Of a stretch of DNA of 64,000 bases, positions 11,901 to 23,900 are shown in pieces (the stretch's first letter is position 1; every line of letters starts with the position of its first letter). The notes under the pieces were generated by a model. It made no database searches, had not been told where the DNA came from, and saw only the letters and a list, made by a program, of their open reading frames with translations. Source of the stretch: Saccharum officinarum (lineage: Eukaryota; Streptophyta; Magnoliopsida; Poales; Poaceae). The position numbers and the translations under genes are program-made. The DNA lies in the NCBI GenBank assembly GCA_020631735.1, contig CM036159.1:95094656-95158655 (forward strand), read 5' to 3'.

Positions 11901-14900
11901 GTCCTTTTTCCCAAAGAACCCCAGCCAAAGGCAAATAGGAACTGGTACTTGGACTTGAATGGGTATGGTATGGTATGGTGGAGTGGACTGTGTGCCATTA
12001 ACTGGAGGTGGAAACAGCGACGAGAGGTAAATCGTCGTACAAAGAGGAAGTGACTGCCACATTGTTCAAGTGTTGCAGTCTAAAACAACAATTCCCTCCT
12101 CCCAAAATAAATGCACTTCCAGGATTTGTTACTGAAATCAATGTTACTCAGAAATTACAAATATACCCCAGACATAAGTTATGCAAGCATGTAATAATTG
12201 CATTTGGGGAATAGAGAAAGTAGTAAAGCCTACTAGAGCTAGGTGATCCCATACCTAGAAGTGCACTTATCGTGGAACAACTTTTGAATGCTTGGTGCAC
12301 TTATTATGGGACGGAGGGAGTAGAGAATAATAAAGTACATTCCACTGGAGGAATACCCAACCTTAACACAAATCCAATAAATGTTTTGCAATTCCGTTTA
12401 GTGTATTGATGTTATCAAAACTAAAAAAGACTGTATTCGTGTAATCAAATGCACCTAGCTGTTGTCTTACATCTTGCAGGCATAGCGTGCATTGTGCAAG
12501 CATCGAAGCATTAAAAATCTATATTGAGAAGTATGACAAACGGCTAAACAAGAAATGAGATTGCATAATATTAACAATCTAAAGTGATAAGGTTGATAGA
12601 TCAGCCAGAAGCAACTTCATTGATAGTCTGACAATAGTTCAAGGCTAAAGTTTATGGAGCTAACCTCTCCCAAGCGATCGCGTGCACCAAGGAGAAATCC
12701 ATAAATAGCAGACAATACAGTGTAGAATACATGAATGTCCAAAAGGTAAATCTGCATAAATGAATGCTTAATATAAGAAATATAATTTTCAAATGTGATC
12801 AAGAGAAACTAGACAGAAGTCGACTCATTATTTTATAATGAGCTTACGACAATTTCGTCTAGAGATATCTAATGTTAATTTTTCAACAGTCATAGTTTGT
12901 TTGCATATTGTGCCTGTGATTCTGACACATAAAAGGAGTTAAGAGAGCTAGAACGAGAAGCAACCAAAGGTTACTTACTGACAACACTGGAGCCCATAAA
13001 GAAAGGATCGTAAGAGCATTATGATTATCTGCAAGAATTGTAAGAGCAATTCGATTACACACATTTAATCATAAATATTTAGAAACAGATAGACACTTCT
13101 CAAAGTTCTGAAAGGAACAATTTCCAAATACACAATAATGAAATTTTATAGGATCAGAGGGTGTGGACAGGAAAAAAAATATCATGGTGACATTTGTGGA
13201 AAAAAGTAATGTATCCATACTCTTTGAGAAAAAGTCATGCCAAGCATACTGCAGGCCTCTGAAATTGATTATAGTTCTTGTTGGTTTTACAAGAGGTTTT
13301 ATCTGCATAATAAAGGCCAATGTTTTAGGTCCAAAGGTCAATAACTATGAATTGTTAAAAATGAAAAACCAAGCTTTCCTGGAGAAAATAGGTGAATGAA
13401 AACTTTGCACCAAGAATTGCAATCCAGAAAGTGGCGTATCTGCACAGTAAATATAGTAAATAATTAAGAACTTCCAGTTTGTGAGCTGGATCGCAGAATT
13501 ATGTTTCAAAGTTCTACAGTTACTTGATATAGTCAAGGGGACTCTCATGCATGCCTCTTCCAACATAATTATTCTCCTTCAACAAAAATAAAATGTCAGA
13601 TATTCTTAGCAGAAGACATCGCATACAAAGATTTCAAAAGATAAGAAGTCAGAATGTGCTAAAGAAGGACAAGACCTGATGCATCCACTTAACAAGGCGT
13701 ACAGCAGACCAGCGATAGCAAGCCTCAGCCAAACCATGGCAACAAGGGACACTCGTAAGTAGGCTGATAATTATCTTAGCGCCCACATATGCACTGATTA
13801 CAAAAACATATATCTTGAATGTTGCTGACTCTGTGCCATCTTGAAGTGCCTTGCTAGAAAATGATCAGACTATTAGAATTTCATCTAGCAATTCTCCAGG
13901 ACAAAAGGTTCACTTAAATATCAAGTGCTGATTTGGAGTTGGGACCAGATAATTTCACTTCATGATTAAGTTGAGCGGCCAAGCCTACCCCAACTTGCTT
14001 GGGACAAAAGGCTATGTTGTTGTTGTTGTATTAAGTTGAGCGGCCAACTAGAACTATTCTACAGTTGACTACAGGTAAATTTAAACTCATCAGTTCTACA
14101 GCTTTTGAAAAATCAAATTCATCGTCAAATTTTAACCACTTAGCACTTCAAATTTATTACTAGTATTACTAGTGAATCTTTGGCAATATGACTGAAAACT
14201 GTAAATAGCACATAGCATGTGCCAAGTATCAGAATTGACCATATTTCAACCATGCCAGTAAAAATTCATATTGGATAAGACAGACGACTTCAGAATTCTT
14301 AATTTTTGAATGGCATTACAAAGTGTTAAAAAAGACTCGACCAGGGAGAGAGACGTCCCCCTGATTTTCGTCTTAAGAAGATGGTGCCGTGACTCGAACC
14401 CGGGCTGGCTCAGCCAACCGCTTCTTTGGCGTGTTGTGAATATTTTATGGTTTCCAAAATTCATCCCGAACCATGTAAAAAAGGCAAATGTGGTATTTGT
14501 TGCCCCTTCGTGTTTCAAGGCCTCAACATGTGTCATTACCATATGATAATGACCTTCAAGACAGTCTTTTCATTTAAGTGAACTCTTTTTAATTTATAGG
14601 GTAAGAAAGAAATTTTCAGATATCACAAATGGATTTGAAAACATACATATATAGGTAGCAAATCGCAACCGAAGCTACAGTAAACCAGCAGAATCGCCAT
14701 GCCACTCTGGTGATTGCAGATCCACGAGACGTTGAATAGGCACCATACATCATTAGAATATCCAATAGACCTTTGCAGTAACAAAAGGTAACAAAAGAAA
14801 TTAGCCATCAGGACAATTTACACAAATCATCATATTACAGTAGGGAAAAGATCTGTGCTCACTCTCAATAAATTTCATTACAACATAAGTAGGACCCAGA

Positions 14901-17900
14901 CTAAGAAGTTGCAATATAGTCTTCCTGTCAAAAGTACCATCATTGAAAGCAATGATAGTTAGTCCCTGCATCAACACAAATAGAACCACACATAGGTTAC
15001 ACCAAACCAAATGTATAAAAACATTAAAGAAGGCAATATAAAGCACCTAATGATACATCATACGGAAATTAAAAGACAGAATTCATTCTCATGGCCATAC
15101 AAGGACAAAAGAAGTCAACACATCTACAGGTAAACATCAATTTCAAGATGTTTATGGTAATTTTTCACTACGGGTTGTAACATACAAAGTCAAACCTATA
15201 CATAGATGGAAACATGCTCGCTCATAGCGGAGCAATATACAATCATGGAACATAAATAAATCATTGATAAATACTTTTGTGACAAGAAACAAAACAACAA
15301 CAATGTCCAGCTAAATTCTCTCTTTCCCATGCAAAAAGTCCCAAAATACAAGCCATTATTTGCTTTAAGTAATCAAACCACCGACAAGTTAAGGTCTTTA
15401 TTAATAAACTCCATACAAGAAAGTATGCATCGGTCTAATACCAATTTGTTTTAAGTATTGGAAAAGCCACCCAGGACCAGTCTATTATTGAATACCCAGT
15501 GTAGCGGTGATGCAAGAATCTGATGGAAGACATTATAGTGTGCCACGCCCAAGGGAATTAAAGGGGTGCATGCTACTAACTTCATAGAGTGCCACGTCCA
15601 AGGGAGGTAAAAACAGTTATCATGCAAGAACATGTATTTGGAGAAAACTTGTGTGTTTTTAGAGAAGGGGGTGGCCAAAAAACCTAATTGTGTTATTGTT
15701 TATCTAGCAACTCAACACATGGAATAAAACCAAACTAAGAATTCCTTAAACCAGTGGGTACTCAATCCCAAACAAAATAAGGAATAATGGTAGAATGACC
15801 AGAGTTTGCATTCACCTGAAACATCATAACAAGGAACATCCAAAGGCGATGAAAGCTGTGGTAAAGATGAAGAAAAGTCCTATGTTCCACAAAAGATGTC
15901 TTTCCGTAGTGATGATTCCTACCTAGCAAGCCCTGGAAAACCAAATGCACATCTTGTAAGCAAAATAGACAAACAATTCGCAAGAAATAGAAGCAGTTTT
16001 GTAAGCCTATACTGAAGCTTGGTTAAAGTGAAAATGGGCCTTATCTCATTGTTGGCAACATGGTATGATGGTCAAGAAGCACAAAACGTATTACTTACAA
16101 ATATACAAATACTGATTTGGTGACAGATACTGAAAGATCAAAATAATTGTGATTATGATTAATATAGAAAAACAACCTTATCCTTCCTGCTGGGCTTCGA
16201 GAAAAACGGGTCGCTCAGCTTCCAAGGCCATCCTAGGTTAAAGCACTTATGAGACCTAGAAGAAACCGTCAAAAGATTATGAGAAATATAAACAAATCTG
16301 TTGGAGTATAGGCCCATTAGAGGCCCATGTATGGTACAATATATAGAGCCACCCTTAGGGTAGGCCCAAGGAATGTGAGATCACAATTCTAGCATGGTAT
16401 CAAGCTAGGGTTTTCCTTCACCCTCCCCTCCCCTGCCCAGCCGCCTGGGCCGCCGCCACCGCCAGGCACGCCACCGCCGGCGGCCATGGCCGCCCAGCCT
16501 TCTCCTCCCCCTCCTACTTATCTCGGCGGTTTTCTTCTTTCCTCCTCCCCTCCCCTGCCGCCAGCCGCCTAGGCGCCGCCGCCGCCAGGAGCTGGTACCT
16601 CCGCCGCAAGCAGCCCTGGCCACTTCGGCGCCGCCTCCGCTGCGGCAAGCAGCCCGGCCTCTTCCGTGCGTCCGCTACCGGCTCTGCAGCGACCTCCTCT
16701 TGTCTATTCGGCGGGGCTTCCTCCGTAGCAACCACCCCGAGCCCTTTCAGGGCCACCTCCTCCGCGGCGGCGACAGCTAGTCTGTTCGGCGCCGCCTCTT
16801 CTGCTGCGTCCACGGGCGCGCGCGGACCAGGCGCCACCGCCGCCCCCAGCGCGGCCCCAGCGCCGCCGCCGCCGGTCCAGGCCTGGCCGCGGGCGCGGGC
16901 GGCCCAGACACGGGCGCGCGCGGCCCTAGCGCGGGCGCGGGCGTGCGCGGCACCAACGCCGGCGCGAACGCCGCTGCCCCTCGTGCCACGCTCCGGCGCC
17001 GTGTTGCGCGCAGGGCCTCGTCGGCTCCCTACCCTCCGCGATCTTCGCCGCCGCAGCCGGGCCATCTTCCTGGCGCCGCCACCACCATGGTCGTGAGCGT
17101 CGGGGCCGCTGGTGCGGGCGGCACCGCCACCGCCGCTGCCCTCCTACTGGCGTCGGGCGCGGCTGCCAAGGCCCGGGTCCGTGCGGCCGCCCTCGCTTGG
17201 GAGCGCGAGCGCGATGCAGCCGATGCGCTGGCCCACCAACTCGCCGAGACGGAGCAGCACCTCCACCTCCCTGCCTCACAGTCGTCGGTGCCTCCACGGA
17301 GTGAACTTCGCCCGTCGGCGGCCATGGTCACTGGTGCTCCCCCGGGGTTTCACCCCACATCCCTGTGGGCTACACCTCCCAGTGCCTCGCCCGGGCTTGT
17401 CGATTGGGACCCGGCTGTCTTGGCCTACTCCTTCAGCACCACCACCAGCCCTCCGCCCGCAGTTCCTCCTGCCGCAGGGCTGCGATCAGTCAGTCCTGAT
17501 TGGATCGCCGACTCGGGAGCCACATTCCACACCACGTCCGACGCGAGTCTACTTTCTTCTCTTTGTCCTCCCCACCCTTCCTATCCCTCTTCCATCATGG
17601 TCGCCAATGGCACTTGCATTCCTGTCTCCTCCGTGGGCACTGCCAGTTACCACGACTCCTTTCATATCCCTGATGTTCTTGTGGCTCCCGGTATGATTCA
17701 CAACCTTCTCTTCATTCGCCGTTTCACAACTGACAACTCTTGTTCGGTTGAGTTTGACCCCTCTGGCCTCACCATGCGGGATTTGGCCTCCCGGTGTCCT
17801 CTGCTCCGTTGTAACATCACTGGACCCCTCTACACCCTTCGGTTTTCGGCGTCTGTTTCACCTTCTTCGCCCCCCATTTCCTCAGCCGCTTTCGCAGCTA

Positions 17901-20900
17901 CTACTTCCTCCACTACTTGGCACCGCCGCCTCGGCCATCCTGGCTGGGATGCACTGATGCAGCTCAGTCGTAGTTCAGACATTCGGTGCCCTCGGGCTCA
18001 CGATGAGCACTTGTGTCATGCGTGCCAGCTGGGCCGTCACGTTCGCCTTCCCTTTCAGTCTTCTTCCTCACATGCCACTTGTGTGTTCAATCTTATCCAT
18101 TGCGACTTGTGGACTTCTCCTGTTCTCAGCATGTCTGGCTATAAGTACTACTTGGTGGTGGTCGATGATTTCTCCCATTACTCCTGGACTTTTCCCATGT
18201 GTGCCAAGTCCGAGGCGTTTCCCACTCTCAGCCACTTCTTCGCTTGGGTATCCACTCAGTTCGGCCTCACCATCAAGGTTGTCCAGTGCGACAATGGCCG
18301 TGAGTTCGATAACTCAACCTCACGTGCCTTCTTCCTTTCTCACGGTGTCCGGCTACGCATGTCTTGTCCGTATACCTCCTCTCAAAACGGCAAGGCAGAG
18401 CGCATGATCCGCACAACCAATGACACCATGCGCACCCTTCTGCTCCAGGCATCCCTTCCCGCTCGCTTCTGGGCTGAGTACCTGCACACATCCACCTATC
18501 TCCTTAACCGTCTTCCTTCTACTGCCTGCTCGGCTCCCACACCTCACCACGCTCTTTTCGGTACACCTCCCCGATACGACCACCTTCGAGTCTTCGGGTG
18601 TGCGTGTTACCCTAACACCGCCGCCACCGCTCCCCATAAGCTGGCCCCACGATCGACCATCTGTGTCTTTCTCGGATACTCTCCGGATCACAAGGGTTAC
18701 CGATGCTTCGACCTTTCCTCTCGCCGTGTCCTCATCTCTCGCCATGTCGTGTTTGATGAGTCGGCATTCCCTTACTCCACCACCTCTACCTCCACACCTC
18801 CTGCTGACCCTACGGAGGCTTTCTTTTTTCCCACTGACCCGATGATTCTGCCACCCTTCTCCCTCTACCCTGCAGGTACTACTCCGGCGCGCTCTCCTGT
18901 GGTCCCACCTCGCCTCTGCCGGCCGCGCAACAGGACTTTCCTCCAGTACCTGCTACGACTGAGGCCGCCCCGGAGCTTCCACCATTGCTCTCTGTGGCTT
19001 CGCTGCCTCCCGTTGTGCCCAACACTGCAATTCCGATCGTGGGACCGAACGCCCCGACCCCACCTCCTCCCGGGCGCTTCGGACTCGTCTACCAGCGCCG
19101 CCAGGAGCCGGGTCCGCCCTCACCTCCTCCCGGGCGTTTCGGCATCGTCTACCAGCGGCGGCGGGAGCCGGCTCCGCCGTTGCCGCCGGCATCGTCGCCT
19201 TCGCCACCGGTGTGTGCTCCGCCGGTCCTGCTGCGCTCTCGCGCCGACCCGCCGGTGTACCACCCGCCCCTCCTTCACCGGGACCCTCGTCACACTCACC
19301 CGATGGTGACGAGGCAGGCATCTCGCTCGCAGGCCCTCACCGCCGCCGCCTGCGAGACGGGGATCTCTCCGGTACCCTCTTCCGTCCGCGCGGCCTTGGC
19401 GGATCCTCACTGGCGCCGCGCGATGGAAGAGGAGTACGCGGCCCTCCTCGCCAACCAGACGTGGGACCTTGTGCCCCGACCGCCGGCCTCCAATATTGTC
19501 ACCGGCAAGTGGATCTGGACGCACAAAAAGCGTGCTGATGGTTCCTTGGAGCGCTACAAGGCTCGCTGGGTCCTCCGCGGCTTCGCTCAGCGGCCCGGCA
19601 TTGACTATGATGAGACCTTCAGTCCCGTGGTGAAGCCAGCTCAGTCTGCACCGTCCTCTCACTGGCTCTCGAGCGCTCCTGGCCTGTGCATCAGCTGGAT
19701 GTCAAGAATGCCTTCATGGCACTCTGACTGAGACGGTCTACTGCAGTCAGCCGGCCGGTTTCGTGGATTCTTCTCGTCCTGACTTGGTCTGCCGGCTCAA
19801 CAAATCCCTCTACGGGCTCAAGCAGGCACCCCGGGCTTGGTACTCTCGGTTCGCTACCTTCCTGCAGACTCTTGGGTTCACGGAGGCTAAGTCTGACACC
19901 TCCCTGTTCATATTCCCCTATGGGGGTGAGACTGCTTACCTGCTCCTCTATGTGGATGACATTGTTCTCACCGCCTCCAGCGAGTCTCTGCTCCACCGCA
20001 TCATTCCTTCTCTCCAGAAGGAATTTGCTATGAAGGATCTTGGGGTGCTCCACCACTTCCTCAGCGTCACTGTTGAGCCCCGACCTTCAGGCCTGTTCCT
20101 CCACCAGCGGCAGTTCACTTGTGACATTCTGGAGCGAGCAGGGATCACTGACTGCAAGTCCTGCTCTACCCCAGTTGACACCCAGGGGAAGCTGTCAGAG
20201 GCTGGGGGTCCGATGCTTGAGCCAGCGGACTCTACCACCTACCGGAGTCTTGCTGGCACGCTCCAGTACCTCACCTTCACACGGCCGAACATCACTTATG
20301 TCGTACAGCAGCTCTGCCTCTACATGCATGCTCCGCGGGAGCCCCACCTGGCTGCTATGAAGTGGCTTCTCCGGTACCTCCGTGGCACTCTTGGCTACGG
20401 GCTGCTCCTCGGCCGTTCCTCCACTGCCGAGCTGGTTGTCTACACCGACGCTGACTGGGCGGGCTGCCCGGACACCCGCAGGTCCACCTCCGGCTACGCT
20501 GTCTTCCTCGGCGGCAACCTTGTCTCTTGGTCATCCAAGCGCCAGCCGGTGGTCTCACGCTCCAGTGCCGAGGCGGAGTACCGTGTCGTTGCCAACGGCG
20601 TGGCCGAGGCCGCCTGGCTCCGGCAGCTCCTGGCTGAGCTTCACCGCCCTCTCGCCAGGAGCACGCTCGTCTACTGCGACAACGTCAGCGCGGTCTACCT
20701 CTCCACCAACCCCGTGCAGCACCAGGGACCAAGCATGTGGAGATCGATCTACACTTCGTCCGCGACCGTGTGGCCATCGGCGACGTCCGAGTACTTCACG
20801 TCCCGACCACCTCACAGTTTGCGGACATCTTCACCAAAGGCCTCCCTTCCTCGACCTTCTCCGAGTTTTGCTCCAGCATCAACGTCTCCAATGGCTAGTT

Positions 20901-23900
20901 GTGGCTGTGGGGGGGGTCCTGTGTGTGTTATGCACTTCTTGTTTTCTTTCTTGCCCAGTCTTGAACTCCGCTGCGCCGGTAGTCCAGACTGCGGGGGGTG
21001 TTGGAGTATAGGCCCATTAGAGGCCCATGTATGGTACAATATATAGATCCACCCTTAGGGTAGGCCCAAGGAATGTGAGATCACAATTCTAGCAAAATCG
21101 ACAAACAAAAGTAACCTAATTGATTTGCTTACCAGAAAAACTCATTGAAATCATCATAATTTCTCCATTCAGAATGTGGTGCACGCCCATTTTTATTATT
21201 GGCTGCTTCCTGCAGCAGAATCAACACATTCAACATTAAGAAAACCATATACGACCAAAAATAACGAGTGATATTAGCTCACCAGCAGGCACACTTACCG
21301 CTGCAATGATTTCATACAAAGGATAAATGACTTTGTCAAGAAATGACACGACACCACCAGAACTACAGCTTTCAGCTGGCTCTGCAGTTTGTTTTCGCAG
21401 AATCCCCCCTAATTCTCTTGCTAGCTGCAAAATTGAAACAGAAGACAAATGTTAACAATATGAGTAGCAGCCAACACATGTTGAAATCCAACACAGACAT
21501 TGGTATCCGACAAGGCAAACTTCAAAAACTGGGATTTGGGTTCATCATTTTGATTGCATACTGTGAACATGGAGTAACCATGATGGAAAAGCTCTTTATC
21601 ATATTTTATTTGGGTCTGAAGCATAGCACCCTCTAACTAGTTCCTCCCTCTCACATAGAACATCTCCTACAATCCTCACATATCATGTGCATCACCAGAT
21701 CACTTAGCATCGAGGCTGCTCCCATCCCAGGAAGGTAGTAGGATAGTCATTTCACATGTGACAAATGCCAACATCAGGACACAAATTGACATGGCAAAAA
21801 AAATTCTCGAACACGCAGGAGAGCTGTGTATCATTATTTTAAGAAGAGAAGGGGTAAGGACCCTGCAAAAGCACACACACCCACACAGCAAAAATAGTTT
21901 CAAACTTATGTGTCCGTTACACTGAGGCATGAGCATAACTCTAGCCACAGCGACATGAGAAAGGGACATATGACATACTGGTGTGTGTCACTGAAAAAAA
22001 AAACAGCTCATGGAGTAACATTTTCACACAAAAACAGAAAAATAAAGGAAAATCATGCAGCATGAAAGAACATAATAGGTAACTTTATTAGAATCATACA
22101 GACTTACATGATGAAATATGTAGCATAAGCCCTCTGGAATAAATCGCACGTTGGCAGCTTCTCCCCACATCAAGTAGTACAAACACACGTATAGCAACTT
22201 CTTTTCCTTTGTCAATGAATCAGTGCTAAAAGAAAACCATGCAATATCTTAAAACCAAATGAGGTGTTGATACGGAGTTCAGTAGATAAGAGCAAAGTAT
22301 ATTAAAAAATACATACTTATCCCAGACAGGACGAAGGGGCAGATAGTTGCACCATTTGATATAGTTATCAAGAGCTTTAGAAAACACAGCATGCACGGCA
22401 CCCTCATCAATTTTCTGTATAGAAACAAAAATACTGGTAAAGATACAGGTGTGAACAACTTCAAGCAATACAGAGATAAGTATCTTGGGGCAGAACCTGG
22501 TAACTGATCACATTAAACTGTTGCCAAAGCAGTGTATTTTCTAAAAAGGACAAAGACAAATCTCTGAATTTGAATGGTATATACTGTACCACCATTGATG
22601 ATCAGGCAAAAGAAATTAGTGGGTACTGAGTACTATTTTTTTTAGAGTGTACTGAATACTATGCTGTAGCGGGCAAACACCTGACGATCACGTTATACTT
22701 TTTACTATGAGCATCCTTTCTATATCTAGAGGATCAGCAAATCTGATCATGGAACTTCAGTGTATCATTAATATTAAAACTCAAACAGCTGCAAATCACA
22801 ATCAGCATAAGCCTGTAACAAATAAAACTTATTGATTGGAAAGCACAGCCAAATAATAACTCAACCGTGAATACAACAACAACAACAACAACAACCAAGC
22901 CTGTCAGTCCCAAGCAAGTTGGGGTAGGCTAGAGTTGAGACCCAACAAACACCGTCAGTTACGGTTCAGGAACGTAGCTGCCTCTGTCATTACAGTTTAG
23001 AATGTCATTTTTAGAGTTCACATGATTAGCAAACTGAACAGAACTATCATTAGGGCTGAAAACAGTCAGTAACGATATCTTTCATACAGAAAACGATTCC
23101 TGGTCGGTCGGTAATGGTCGAAAACAGTCATAAACGATATCATGTTTATGGAAACAATTCCCAGTAAATGGGATCATCCATTTCTGTTTTCAGCCCTAAC
23201 TATTTTTTTGAAGCCTCTCATCTGAGTACAATTGTAGCATATGTTCATGCACACACACGCACGCATCCACACGCACCACACTCACACCACATGTGCACGA
23301 CTAGACCTACAACTACACACAGAATAGAAGATCGCGTCCTTCTAGAGATCACCGAAATCATTGTAGCTTCATAGTCACAGGAACATCGCTGTCCCTTTGT
23401 GGCACTGCGCGAGAGAGGCTGTAGATTTTATTTGGGAGCGAGTCCGGGTGAGAGACGCGAGTTCGATTCCAGGAACCGAACCCGCGCCGGCTGCGTGGCA
23501 CTGCCGCCGCTAGCCACTCGAGCCTCCGCTCGGTCTCTTCAGTCCTAACTATCATCAATGCGTTCATCACATAGGCTAATGGCCAGCACAGAAGTAGAAA
23601 TTTAAATAGTAACAGATAAGCTTTTCAATTAAAAAAATCAGAAAAAAGCCACTAACTGAACTTTTAGGCATATTACAAATGTAAAGAAAGGGACCATAAC
23701 TCAAGAAAAAAGAATACCTGAAAAATGCTACATTATTGCTAAGATGGCAAGCTACTGTTGTTATTTAAAAAAATAGCACTAATCATGTCCAAAATTATGA
23801 TACGCAATAAAATAATGTCAAACAAACAAATACCGGTTCGTTCCCTGATAGTTTTCCCACACGAGATTGTTCATTTGCCAATAGGTGAATGATATGCTCC

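Larger units (their letters stand above)
16299..21094 (+). mobile_element. Copia C: gag-deleted Ale-like LTR retrotransposon
   Basis: Target duplication AAATC at 16294-16298 and 21095-21099, two 96-bp LTRs with one difference (GAGCC/GATCC), primer binding site TGGTATCAAGCT at 16395-16406, and G-rich tract 20991-20998. The internal region is shorter than in A, B and D because the gag capsid block is missing, while PR, IN, RT and RNase H remain recognisable. It lies antisense in the intron between exons 21133-21209 and 16177-16255. The LTR sequence marks it as a separate subfamily. Confidence 0.95.

Noticed and set aside
14391..14419. tRNA-gene-like A and B boxes
   Set aside because: Box spacing and flanks do not allow a cloverleaf; a SINE head explains it better.
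23430..23530. Possible tRNA gene on the minus strand
   Set aside because: Part of a 336-base SINE with its own target duplication; no acceptor stem pairing seen.
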